From assembly GCF_003172935.1 (NCBI RefSeq), contig NZ_QGKS01000288.1:1-33269 (forward strand): a stretch of 33,269 nt of DNA. The letters are read 5' to 3'. The translations under genes and the position numbers were made by a program. Positions 14,846-23,312 of the stretch are shown one piece after another (position 1 is the first letter of the stretch; each line of letters starts with the position of its first letter). This stretch comes from Micromonospora sicca (GTDB taxonomy: Bacteria > Actinomycetota > Actinomycetes > Mycobacteriales > Micromonosporaceae). Below the pieces are notes generated by a model. It was not told the DNA's origin, did not search any database, and saw only the letters and a program-made list of their open reading frames with translations.

Positions 14846-16891
14846 CTAGAGGGCCTCGACGAGGAACTGCTCGCCGACGCCGAGACCCAGGGTCTGGCTG
14901 TTCCAGTCGATGGTCCGGCTGGCGATGAGCTGGCTGGTGCCGGCGCTGCCGGCGGTCACCGCCTCACCGTCGATGTACGCCCGCAGGTAGATCGACCCGT
15001 CCGGGTTGTAGTCCAGGAAGTCGAACGTCTCCCAGGTGCCGATCGCCGTCGACCGGGCGATCAGCGGCTTGGTGCCGGCGCTCTCCGCGCAGACGAACTT
15101 GCCGTTGATGAGCGCCCGCAGGCCGAAGTAGCCGTCCCCGACGTTGACGATCTCGAACTTCTCCCAGGCGCCGATCGCCGTGGCCCGCGCGATCAGCGGC
15201 AGCGTGCCCTTGCTCTCCGCGGTGACGTACCGGCCGCTGGCCTGCGACTTGAGGGCGACCACCGGCGCGGGGGCCTCGAAGTCGAACTTCTCCCAGGCGC
15301 CGATCGCCGTGGCCCGCGCGATCAGCGGCAGGGTGCCCTTGCTCTCCGCCGAGACGTACCGGCCGTTGATGTTCGCCTTCAGGCTGACCGAGCCGTCGGT
15401 GTTGTTGACGATCTGGAACTTCTCCCAGCTGCCGATCGCCGTCGACCGGGCGATCAGCGGCTTGGCGCCCGCGCTCTCCGCGGTCACGAACTTGCCGTTG
15501 GCCTTCGCCCGCAGCCCGACGAGGCCGCCGCCGGCGTCGACCACGTCGTACTTCTCCCACGGCCCGAGGGCGGCGCCCCGGGCGATCAGCGGCTTGGTCC
15601 CGGCGCTCTCCGCGGTCACGAACTTGCCGTTGACCCGCGCCTTCAGGCCGTACGAGCTGCGGGCGGGCTGGACCGCGCCGACGTGCAGCAGCCGGTCCAC
15701 CGACCCCATGGTGTCGTGTACGGCGCCGCTGATTCCCCTGGTGACGATGCTGTCGCGCACCTGCTGCGGGGTCCAGTTCGGGTTCGCCTCGAGCAGCAGC
15801 GCCGCGGCGCCCGCCACGTGCGGGGAGGCCATCGACGTGCCGTTCATCGCGGTGCTGCCGTCGGTGGTCCCCTTCGCCGCGGAGACGATGCTGACCCCGG
15901 GGGCGAAGGTGTCCAGGCAGTTGCCGTAGTTGGAGAACCAGGCCCGGAAGTCCACCCGGTCCGTGGCGCCGACGGTGATGGCCGTCGGCACGCTGGCCGG
16001 CGACACGCCGCAGGCGTCCTGCATGCTGTTGCCGGCCGCGACGGAGTACGTGATGCCGGCGGCGACCGAGCGGGTGACCGCGTCGTTGACGGCCTGGTCG
16101 GTGCCGTTGAAGCCCAGGCTCATGTTGGCCACGGCCGGCTTGGCGGCGTTCGTGGTGACCCACTCGATGCCGTTGATGATCTGCTCGCTGGTGCCGCTGC
16201 CCTCGCAGTCGAGGACCCGCACCGCGACGAGCTTGACACCCTTGGCCACGCCGTACTTCGCACCGCCGACGGTGCCGGCCACGTGCGTGCCGTGGCCCTC
16301 GCAGTCCTGCGCGTCCGGGTCGTTGTCGACGAAGTCGTAGCCGGAGCTGGCCCTGCCGCCGAACTCCTGGTGGTCGAGGTCGATGCCGGTGTCCAGGATG
16401 TACGCGGTGACGCCGGCCCCGGTGGTCGGGTAGGTGTAGGAGCGGTCGGCCTTCGCCGTCGTCTGGTCGATCCGGTCCAGGCCCCAGGAGGGCGGGTTGC
16501 TCTGGGTGTCCGTGGCGGAGTAGCGGCGGACCCGCTCGACGTAGGCCACGTCGGGGTCGGCCGCCAGCCGCTCCGCCTGCCGGCGGTTCATCGCGGCGGA
16601 GTAGCCCTTGAGTGCCTTGGTGAACACGTGACGGACCGTGCCGCCGTTGGCGGCGGCGAGCGCCGATGCGGTGGCCCGCACCTCGCTGGGGCTGGCCTTG
16701 TGGTCCTTGAGGACGACGATGTAGCGGTCGGGCACGACACCGGCGCTGTCGGCGCCGCGCACCGGTGCCCGTGGTGCGTCGGATGGGGCGGCCATCGCGG
16801 CGCCGCCGGTGCCGGCGAACACGATGGACGTCGCGGAGGCGAGGGCGAACCCGGCCACCGCCGAACGGCGAGTCACGCCACGGCGTTTCAC
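14846..16891 (-). CDS. Secreted S8 subtilisin-like protease with C-terminal fascin-like beta-trefoil repeats
   Basis: This 681-residue protein has a signal peptide (1 to about 35; twin Arg in TRRSAVAGF could allow Tat export). An I9 propeptide/inhibitor domain (about 54-122, DRYIVVLKD) and a proteinase K-like catalytic domain (about 135-405) follow. The triad is D167 (ILDTGID), H200 (GHGTHVAGT) and S353 (GTSMASPH), with oxyanion N288 (AAGNS). Six repeats of about 43 residues (414-681) with consensus NGKFVTAESAGTxPLIARxxAIGxWEKF follow, enough for two beta-trefoils of the fascin/ricin-like fold. The trefoils may bind polysaccharide or a surface. The start is GTG with GGGAG 9 nt upstream; TTGACG (17031-17026, minus) is a possible -35. 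It stands alone. Confidence 0.92.
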   Translation of the reverse strand: MKRRGVTRRSAVAGFALASATSIVFAGTGGAAMAAPSDAPRAPVRGADSAGVVPDRYIVVLKDHKASPSEVRATASALAAANGGTVRHVFTKALKGYSAAMNRRQAERLAADPDVAYVERVRRYSATDTQSNPPSWGLDRIDQTTAKADRSYTYPTTGAGVTAYILDTGIDLDHQEFGGRASSGYDFVDNDPDAQDCEGHGTHVAGTVGGAKYGVAKGVKLVAVRVLDCEGSGTSEQIINGIEWVTTNAAKPAVANMSLGFNGTDQAVNDAVTRSVAAGITYSVAAGNSMQDACGVSPASVPTAITVGATDRVDFRAWFSNYGNCLDTFAPGVSIVSAAKGTTDGSTAMNGTSMASPHVAGAAALLLEANPNWTPQQVRDSIVTRGISGAVHDTMGSVDRLLHVGAVQPARSSYGLKARVNGKFVTAESAGTKPLIARGAALGPWEKYDVVDAGGGLVGLRAKANGKFVTAESAGAKPLIARSTAIGSWEKFQIVNNTDGSVSLKANINGRYVSAESKGTLPLIARATAIGAWEKFDFEAPAPVVALKSQASGRYVTAESKGTLPLIARATAIGAWEKFEIVNVGDGYFGLRALINGKFVCAESAGTKPLIARSTAIGTWETFDFLDYNPDGSIYLRAYIDGEAVTAGSAGTSQLIASRTIDWNSQTLGLGVGEQFLVEAL
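14849..15652 (-). repeat. Six tandem repeats encoding beta-trefoil units
   Basis: About 130-bp repeats encode the C-terminal trefoil units of the protease. Repeats 3 and 4 share almost identical DNA in their AESKGTLPLIARATAIGAWEKF part, while the sixth is degenerate. This suggests internal duplication or gene conversion. Confidence 0.85.
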
Positions 16892-17080
16892 TCAGAGATC
16901 TCCCCGGTTGCAGCAATCGTCCACCTCGGAACGGGCGGACGGAGCGATCGGAGCAGCCTCACTACACGGATGACCGGGAGGCTGACGGATGTCGCTCCAT
17001 GATGCGGGAAGATCACCGGGAATCGCGTCAACCGTTCGGTCGATACGCCGGCGTGTCGTCGTACGCCCGCTCCGCCGGGG

Positions 17081-18541
17081 TCAGTCGCGAATGCCCTGCT
17101 CCCGGGCCCAGCGCAGCAGCTCCGCCTCGGCCTCGTCGCGGTCCAGCGGGCCGCGCTCCAGGCGCAGCTCCTTCAGGTACTGCCAGGCCTTCCCCACCAC
17201 CGGCCCCGGCGGCACGCCGAGCAGCTCCATGATCGCGTTGCCGTCCAGATCCGGGCGGACCCGGGCCAGGTCCTCCTCGGCGGCGATCCGGGCGATCCGC
17301 TCCTCCAGCGCGTCGTAGTCGGCCGCCAGCGCGGCCGCCTTGCGGCGGTTGCGGGTGGTGCAGTCCGACCGGGTCAGCTTGTGCAGCCGGGGCAGCAGGT
17401 CACCGGCGTCCGCGACGTACCGGCGCACCGCCGAGTCGGTCCACTCGCCCCGGCCGTACCCGTAGAAACGCAGGTGCAGCGCGACCAGGGCGACCACCTG
17501 CGAGGTGACGTCCTTCGGGTACCGCATGGCCTTCATCCGGGCCTTCGTCAGCCGGGCGCCGACCACCTCGTGGTGGTGGAAGCTGACCCGCCCGTCCGGG
17601 CCGACCGCCTTGGTGGCCGGCTTGCCGACGTCGTGCATCAGAACGGCCATCCGCAGCACGAAGTCGCAGCCGTCCTCCTCCATCGACATCGCGTTCTCGA
17701 CGACGGTGAGGGTGTGCTCGTAGACGTCCTTGTGCTGGGCGTGCTCGTCGATCGTCAGCTTGAGCCCGGTCAGCTCGGGCAGGAACCGCTCGGCCAGCCC
17801 GGCGTCGACCAGCAGTCGCAGTCCGGTGATCGGGTCCGCGCCGCAGAGCAGCTTGGTGAACTCGTCCCGGATCCGCTCGGCGGTGATCCGGTCCAGGTCG
17901 GCGGCCATCCGGGCCATCGCGTCGCGGACGTCCGGGTGGACGGCGAAGCGGAGCTGGGCGGTGAACCGGGCCGCCCGCAGCATCCGCAGCGGGTCGTCGC
18001 GGAACGACTGCTCCGGCGTGCCGGGGGTACGGATGATCTTGGCGGCGAGGTCGGCCAGGCCGCCGTGCGGGTCGGTGAACCGGTGGTCGGGGACGCTCAC
18101 CGCCATCGCGTTGATGGTGAAGTCCCGCCGCTTGAGGTCTTCTTCGAGGCTGGTCCCGTACTCGACGATCGGGTTGCGGCTGACCTGGTCGTACGCCTCG
18201 GCGCGGAAGGTGGTGATCTCCAGTCGGAGCCCGTCGCGCTGGCAGCCGATGGTGCCGAACTCCCGACCGGTCTCCCAGACCGACTCGGCCCAGCCCCTGA
18301 TGATCCGCAGCGTCTGGTCGGGGTGCGCGTCGGTGCAGAAGTCGAGGTCCTCGCCGAGCCGGCCGAGCAGCGCGTCCCGTACCGAACCACCCACCAGGTG
18401 CAGTTCGTGGCCCGCCGCGAGGAAGAGGCGGCCGAGCTCGTCGGCGACCGGCGAGACGCGGAGCAGCTCGGCGACGGCGTTGCGCTGCGCGGCGGTGAGC
18501 TCGCGGCGGTCGGCGGCGTGGGATGCGGAGGCTTCGGACAT
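17081..18541 (-). CDS. pcnA: CCA tRNA nucleotidyltransferase
   Basis: This 486-residue class II nucleotidyltransferase adds or repairs the 3' CCA of tRNA without a template. The head has LVGGSVRDALLGRLGEDLDF with the metal-binding D65 and D67. RRDFTINAMA and the neck DPLRMLRAARF and ERIRDEFTKLL follow. An HD domain with LMHDVGKPATK sits near residue 310. This is the actinobacterial form annotated as pcnA/cca (Rv3907c). The ATG at 18539-18541 has TAGGCT (18556-18551, minus) 9 nt before it, giving a nearly leaderless mRNA. It is divergent from murJ; the protease lies downstream. Confidence 0.95.
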   Translation of the reverse strand: MSEASASHAADRRELTAAQRNAVAELLRVSPVADELGRLFLAAGHELHLVGGSVRDALLGRLGEDLDFCTDAHPDQTLRIIRGWAESVWETGREFGTIGCQRDGLRLEITTFRAEAYDQVSRNPIVEYGTSLEEDLKRRDFTINAMAVSVPDHRFTDPHGGLADLAAKIIRTPGTPEQSFRDDPLRMLRAARFTAQLRFAVHPDVRDAMARMAADLDRITAERIRDEFTKLLCGADPITGLRLLVDAGLAERFLPELTGLKLTIDEHAQHKDVYEHTLTVVENAMSMEEDGCDFVLRMAVLMHDVGKPATKAVGPDGRVSFHHHEVVGARLTKARMKAMRYPKDVTSQVVALVALHLRFYGYGRGEWTDSAVRRYVADAGDLLPRLHKLTRSDCTTRNRRKAAALAADYDALEERIARIAAEEDLARVRPDLDGNAIMELLGVPPGPVVGKAWQYLKELRLERGPLDRDEAEAELLRWAREQGIRD

Positions 18542-18669
18542 GGGATCGCCAGCCTATCGGTCCGGCCCGGGAAGTCCGCCGCCGGGCGCGGGTAAGAGGT
18601 ACCGGTTGACTAAGGTTCTGACCGTCGGGGACGGTGCCCGGCCCCGACGTACCCCCTGGGAGGCTGGAG

Positions 18670-20412
18670 ATGAGCGGCGGGCTCTACCGCAGCGCGAACG
18701 CCACGCCGGACGGCGCGGTGCCTCCCACGGACGAGGCGACCTTCATCTCGGCCGAGCCGCTCAACCAGCCGGCGGTGGAGGCCACCGCGCCGCCGCCGGA
18801 GCAGGTCGGCGAGGCCAGCGCCGCCGCGAACAGCGCGGTGATGGCCGTCGGCAGCCTGATCAGCCGGGGTACGGGCTTCATCCGCAACCTGATGATCGGC
18901 GCGGCGCTCGGCAACCTCGTCGGTAACGCGTACACGACCGCACAGTTCCTGCCGAACCAGGTGTACGAGTTCCTGCTCGGCGGGGTGCTCACCAGCGTGC
19001 TGATCCCGGTGCTGGTCCGCCGGCGCAGGACCGATCCGGACCGGGGTGAGGCGTACTCGCAGCGACTGCTCACCCTGGCGGTGATCGCGCTGGCCGCCGC
19101 CGCGCTGATCGCGATGGCCCTGGCGTCGGTGCTGACCGCCCTCTACGCCAGCGGCAAGGACGGTGACTACACCGACCTGGTCACCAATCTGTCCTACCTG
19201 ATGCTGCCGATGCTGTTCTTCACCGGCGTCAGCGCGCTGATCGCCGCGGTGCTGAACACCCGGGGCCACTTCGCCGCGCCCATGTGGGCGCCGATCCTCA
19301 ACAACCTGGTGGTCATCGGCGCGTTCGGGCTCTACATCCTGATCTTCGACGCCGAGGCGCTCAAGCCGGGTGAGCTGGGCGCGGGTCAGATCCTGCTGAT
19401 CGGCGGCGGCACCCTGCTCGGCGTGGCGGTGCAGGCCGCCGGCCTGCTGCCGGCGCTGCGCAAGGTGGGCTTCCGCTGGAAGTGGCGGTTCGACTTCCGC
19501 GAGCTGGGGCTGCGCGAGCTGGCCAAGCTCGGCGGCTGGATGTTCTGCTACGTCGCGGTCAACCAGCTCGGCCTCTTCGTGGTGGTCAACCTGCTCACCC
19601 GGGCGGCCGGCGACGACATCGCCGGCATCATGATCTACAACAACGTCTTCCTGCTGCTGATGATGGCGCACGGCATCATCGCCGTCTCGATCATCACCGC
19701 GCTGATGCCCCGGATGAGCGCCGCCGCCGCCGACGGCCGGTTCCGCGACGTCACCGCCGACCTGTCCCGGGGCACGCGGATGGTCACCGCGGTGCTCGCC
19801 CCCATCGCGGTCTGCTACGCGGTGCTCGCCGGCCCGATCTCCGTGGTGGTGTTCCGCTACGGCGCCTTCACCGGCGCGAACGCGACCGCCACCTCGACGG
19901 TGCTGCTGGTCGCCGCGCTGGGGCTGGTGCCCTTCGCGATCAGCCAGCTCTTCACCTTCGCCTTCTACGCGCTGCCGGACACCCGCACCCCGGCCCTGAT
20001 CAACATTCCGGTGGTGGCGCTGCGGGTGCTCCTCCAGATCGGGGTCTACCTCGCCTTCTCCGCCACCTTCGCGGCCGCCGGCATGATGCTCGGCAACGCC
20101 ATCTCGTACCTGGCCGCCGCGGTGATCTCCGCGCTGCTGCTGCGGCCCCGGGTGGGCCGGATCGGGCTCGGCGGCATCATGCGAACCATGGGTCGGGTGG
20201 TCGTGGCCGCGCTGGGCGCCGCACTGGTTGGCCTGCTCGTGGTCAAGCTGCTCCCCGGCGACCCGGCCGACCTCAGCTGGTTCGCGGCGGCCGTCCAGCT
20301 GGTGGTGGGCGGCGCGGTGATCGGCGGGACGTACCTGGGGCTGGCCATGGTGCTCCGGATCGGCGAGATCACCGAGGTGGTCGGGATGGTCCGCCGCCGG
20401 CTCGGCCGCTGA
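18670..20412 (+). CDS. murJ: Lipid II flippase MurJ (MviN family)
   Basis: The 580-residue integral membrane protein of the MOP exporter superfamily flips lipid II to the outer face for peptidoglycan synthesis. A Pro/Ala-rich cytoplasmic N-terminus (about 1-45) is followed by about 14 membrane helices. Family features include SLISRGTGFIRNLMIGAALG, YTTAQFLPNQVYEFLLGGVLTSVLIPVLV, TRGHFAAPMWAPILNN and ALPDTRTPA. The ATG at 18670 has GGGAGG about 7 nt upstream. In M. tuberculosis the protein continues into a pseudokinase domain (Rv3910). Here that part is the next gene, after 445 nt. Confidence 0.95.
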   Translation: MSGGLYRSANATPDGAVPPTDEATFISAEPLNQPAVEATAPPPEQVGEASAAANSAVMAVGSLISRGTGFIRNLMIGAALGNLVGNAYTTAQFLPNQVYEFLLGGVLTSVLIPVLVRRRRTDPDRGEAYSQRLLTLAVIALAAAALIAMALASVLTALYASGKDGDYTDLVTNLSYLMLPMLFFTGVSALIAAVLNTRGHFAAPMWAPILNNLVVIGAFGLYILIFDAEALKPGELGAGQILLIGGGTLLGVAVQAAGLLPALRKVGFRWKWRFDFRELGLRELAKLGGWMFCYVAVNQLGLFVVVNLLTRAAGDDIAGIMIYNNVFLLLMMAHGIIAVSIITALMPRMSAAAADGRFRDVTADLSRGTRMVTAVLAPIAVCYAVLAGPISVVVFRYGAFTGANATATSTVLLVAALGLVPFAISQLFTFAFYALPDTRTPALINIPVVALRVLLQIGVYLAFSATFAAAGMMLGNAISYLAAAVISALLLRPRVGRIGLGGIMRTMGRVVVAALGAALVGLLVVKLLPGDPADLSWFAAAVQLVVGGAVIGGTYLGLAMVLRIGEITEVVGMVRRRLGR

Positions 20413-20857
20413 CCCACTGCGCCCGGGTCGGCGGCGGTCGACCACGGAGGGTGAACGAGGGTCACCAGCCCTGGGGATGCGGCTGTGGATAACTCAGCGT
20501 TTCCCCGCTCAACCAGCCTCTCGACCTGTGGACAACCAACCGTACGGACGAGGGTGCGGGACCGATCGGGGGGAATTCGGCCTGGTGGCGGAGCGGCCGC
20601 CACACCCGGTGCGCCCCTCCGTCGACTACTTGCGGTCAACCTCTAGATTGGCTGGTGCATGTACCAGCAACGTGGCTGACAACGGTCGCAACCGGACCGG
20701 GCGGCCCGTGGCTGGCGCCCCACCGGCCGCGGCGGGAAGATGACATGTCGGGGAACCGGGCATCCCGGGTAAGGTCGCACTCGACGGGTACGGCAGGTGC
20801 CGACGCGGGCGTCGGCGCCGGTCTGCCGGTTCCTTCGAAGGCAGAGCGGGAAGCCAC
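20413..20857 (+). other. Intergenic region between murJ and the pseudokinase gene
   Basis: These 445 nt hold no supported gene. They contain two DnaA boxes (20484, 20527). TAGATT (20644-20649) is a good -10, but without a clear -35. An imperfect 18-bp palindrome (20651-20668, GCTGGT..ACCAGC) lies at the expected transcription start. A hairpin with an 8-bp stem occupies 20799-20816. The leader of the pseudokinase mRNA would be about 200 nt, unusually long for this window. Confidence 0.55.
20484..20535 (-). promoter_or_regulatory. Pair of consensus DnaA boxes
   Basis: TGTGGATAA (20484-20492) is the reverse complement of TTATCCACA. TGTGGACAA (20527-20535) is that of TTGTCCACA. Both are perfect DnaA boxes in the same orientation, 43 bp apart, just after murJ. 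Two consensus 9-mers this close are unlikely by chance in GC-rich DNA. They may titrate DnaA or link the pseudokinase promoter to DnaA. Confidence 0.6.
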
Positions 20858-22471
20858 ATGCCCAGCAGCACGGGTCCATCGATCGACACGATCACCGAGG
20901 GAGGACGGGTGACCCAGGTCGGCGAGGGTCAAGAGGCGGAGGAGAGTGCTCCGCCGGTCATGACCTTCGGTGCTCCCACGGCCGGTGAGATCCTTGCCGA
21001 GCGGTACGAGCTGGTCGAGCACATCAACAACGACAGCGCGGGCCGGCTGGTCTGGCGCGGAGTCGACGTCGTGCTGCGCCGTCCCGTCGCGGTGGTCCTC
21101 CGCTATCCGGGTGGCGACTCCGCCACCGAGATGCTCCAGGCCGCCGTCGCGGCCAGTCGGGTCATCCACCCCAACCTGGTCGGCGTCTACGACGCGATCG
21201 ACGAGGCGGACCGGGCCTACGTGGTCCGCGAGTGGGTGGACGGCCAGTCCGTGCGCGAGCTGGTCAACGCCGACGGGCCGCTGGACCCGGCGCGGGCGAC
21301 CGCCATCGGCAACGCCGTCGCCAGCGCCCTCGCCGCGGTGCACGCGACCGGCATGGTGCACGGCAACGTCCACCCCGGCACCGTGATGATCAGCGACGAC
21401 GGCCGGGTGGTGCTGGCCGACGCGCGGACCGACGGCGCGGACAGCCAGGAGAACGACCTCCGGGCGGTCGGCGGGGTGCTCTACTTCGCCCTCACCGGGC
21501 ACTGGCCGCACGGGGAGGCGCCGCTGCACGGCGCCACCGCCGGGCACGGCCGGGCCGCCATTCCGGACGCCGTACGCGACGCCGGCGGCGCGATCGCCGC
21601 GCCCCGTCAGGTCCGGGCCGGGGTGCCGGCCTACCTCGACGACCTGACCATGGACCTGCTCGACCCGGAGATCGCCCCGCCCTCCTCGGACGTGCTCGCG
21701 GCCGAGCTGGGTCGGCTGGACATCCCCGCCGACGAGCACTTCCTCGACCAGGCGGGCACGCTGCGCTTCACGGCGGATCCCGAGGAGGAGCCGTCGCCGC
21801 TGGCCGCCGCCGGCGGCCGGAAGGTGGCCCTGGGCATCGCCGGGCTGCTCGCCGTGGCCCTGGTCGGCCTGCTCATCGGGATCAGCGCGCTGGGCGGCGA
21901 CGACAAGGACGCGAAGACCGAGCCGGTGGCCCGCCCGACCAGCAGCGCGCCGGCCGACCAGCCCACCCAGGCCGCCCCGGTGCGCAAGCTGGCCGTGGAG
22001 GACGTCCGGATCATCGACCCGGACAGCCGGACCCGCAACGAGCTGGGCGATGCCGAAAAGGTGATCGACGGCAGCGAGGACGAGGGCTGGGAGACCGACA
22101 CCTACAAGTCGGCGAAGTTCGGCGGCCTGAAGGACGGCATGGGGGTCTGGATCGACCTCGGCGCCGAGCACACGGTCATGTCGGTGAAGGCGGTCCTCTC
22201 CGCCAGCGGCGCCACCGCCCAGCTCTACACGGGCACCACCGACCCGGGCTCCGGCTCCTCCGGCGACAAGAAGCTGTACACCGAATACGTGACGGCGAAA
22301 ACCCGGATCGGGGACGGCTTCGCGCCGGCCGAGGGCAGCACGCTGATCTTCAGCAACGGCTTCGACCCGGACAAGAAGTACCGCTACCTGCTCTTCTGGC
22401 TCACCGAGCTGCCCTCGAACGACCGGGGCTACAAGATCGGTGTCCAGGAGATCACCGTCCAGGGGTCGTGA
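20858..22471 (+). CDS. Membrane pseudokinase with extracellular discoidin-like domain (MurJ partner)
   Basis: This 537-residue protein has an N-terminal protein-kinase fold (about 44-290), one membrane helix (about 323-345), a Pro/Ser/Ala linker and an extracellular beta domain (about 370-537) like F5/8 type C/discoidin. Catalytic residues are missing: no Gly-rich loop, VAVV instead of VAxK (77-80), HGNVHPG instead of HRDxKPxN (168-174), and ADAR in place of DFG. In mycobacteria the equivalent domain of MviN, phosphorylated by PknB, recruits FhaA to control peptidoglycan synthesis. The start is uncertain. ATG 20858 has a poor SD. GTG 20909, in frame, has GAGGGAGGA but short spacing. Confidence 0.85.
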   Translation: MPSSTGPSIDTITEGGRVTQVGEGQEAEESAPPVMTFGAPTAGEILAERYELVEHINNDSAGRLVWRGVDVVLRRPVAVVLRYPGGDSATEMLQAAVAASRVIHPNLVGVYDAIDEADRAYVVREWVDGQSVRELVNADGPLDPARATAIGNAVASALAAVHATGMVHGNVHPGTVMISDDGRVVLADARTDGADSQENDLRAVGGVLYFALTGHWPHGEAPLHGATAGHGRAAIPDAVRDAGGAIAAPRQVRAGVPAYLDDLTMDLLDPEIAPPSSDVLAAELGRLDIPADEHFLDQAGTLRFTADPEEEPSPLAAAGGRKVALGIAGLLAVALVGLLIGISALGGDDKDAKTEPVARPTSSAPADQPTQAAPVRKLAVEDVRIIDPDSRTRNELGDAEKVIDGSEDEGWETDTYKSAKFGGLKDGMGVWIDLGAEHTVMSVKAVLSASGATAQLYTGTTDPGSGSSGDKKLYTEYVTAKTRIGDGFAPAEGSTLIFSNGFDPDKKYRYLLFWLTELPSNDRGYKIGVQEITVQGS

Positions 22472-22514
22472 ACCGGCCGCCGCTGTCCGGGCACCACTCC
22501 CGCCGGACGTGGTG

Positions 22515-23312
22515 ATGGACGACCGCGGCGAAGAACGGGCCGGCGTACCGACGGGCGGCGTACGCGGCACCCCGGTGGCCGTGCCGACCCGCGCCGGGCC
22601 GGGCGCCGGGACCACCGACATCGAGCTGCTCCGCGCCCACGTGGCCGGCGACCGGGACGCCTTCACCGAGCTGTTCCACCGGCACCGGGACCGGCTCTGG
22701 GCGGTGGCGCTGCGTACGCTCGGCGACCGGGAGGAGGCCGCCGACGCCCTCCAGGACGCCCTGCTCTCCGCGCACCGCGCGGCGGCCCGCTTCCGGGGCG
22801 ACTCCGCGGTGACCACCTGGCTGCACCGGATCGTGGTGAACGCCTGCCTGGACCGGATCCGCCGGCGCCAGGCGCACGCCACGGTCCCGCTGCCCGACGG
22901 CGTGCACACCGACGGCGAGCCGGGCCGGCACACCGGCGGGGTGGAGCCCGCCGCCCCGGTCCGGGACCACGACACCGCGCTGGTGGTGCGGCAGGCCCTG
23001 GCCGAGCTGCCGGTCGAGCAGCGCGCCGCGCTGATCCTGGTGGACGTGCAGGGTTATCCGGTGGCCGAGGTGGCCCGCATCCTCGGCGTCGCCGAGGGAA
23101 CCGTGAAGAGCCGCTGCGCCCGGGGTCGGGCCCGGCTGGCCACCCTCCTCGGTCACCTGCGGACCGGTGCCGACGACCCGCCGTCGGTGCCGCGCCCGAC
23201 CGGCCGTGCCGCCGCCGACATGCCGCGCGTCACGGCGGGGAACCCGCGACCGCCGGAGGGCGTCGAATCGGCGCCGGGATGGTCCCGGGCCGCGACCGAG
23301 GAGGAGACGTGA
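22515..23312 (+). CDS. sigM: ECF RNA polymerase sigma factor SigM-like
   Basis: The 265-residue protein has sigma region 2 (about 35-115; DRDAFTELFHRHRDRLWAVALRTLGDREEAADALQDALL, then WLHRIVVNACLDRIRRR). Region 4 (about 165-215) is ELPVEQRAALILVDVQGYPVAEVARILGVAEGTVKSR. It is longer than the usual roughly 190 residues because of loose N- and C-terminal extensions. The start is uncertain: ATG 22515 is preceded by two GTG codons and there is no clear SD. The order murJ-pseudokinase-sigM-anti-sigma-trxB-trxA matches Rv3910-Rv3914. The stop overlaps the next GTG. Confidence 0.9.
   Translation: MDDRGEERAGVPTGGVRGTPVAVPTRAGPGAGTTDIELLRAHVAGDRDAFTELFHRHRDRLWAVALRTLGDREEAADALQDALLSAHRAAARFRGDSAVTTWLHRIVVNACLDRIRRRQAHATVPLPDGVHTDGEPGRHTGGVEPAAPVRDHDTALVVRQALAELPVEQRAALILVDVQGYPVAEVARILGVAEGTVKSRCARGRARLATLLGHLRTGADDPPSVPRPTGRAAADMPRVTAGNPRPPEGVESAPGWSRAATEEET

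Noticed and set aside
20655..20912. Short reading frame upstream of the pseudokinase
   Set aside because: Weak third-position GC bias and no similarity. The start overlaps the promoter palindrome. Kept only as a possible leader ORF in the findings.
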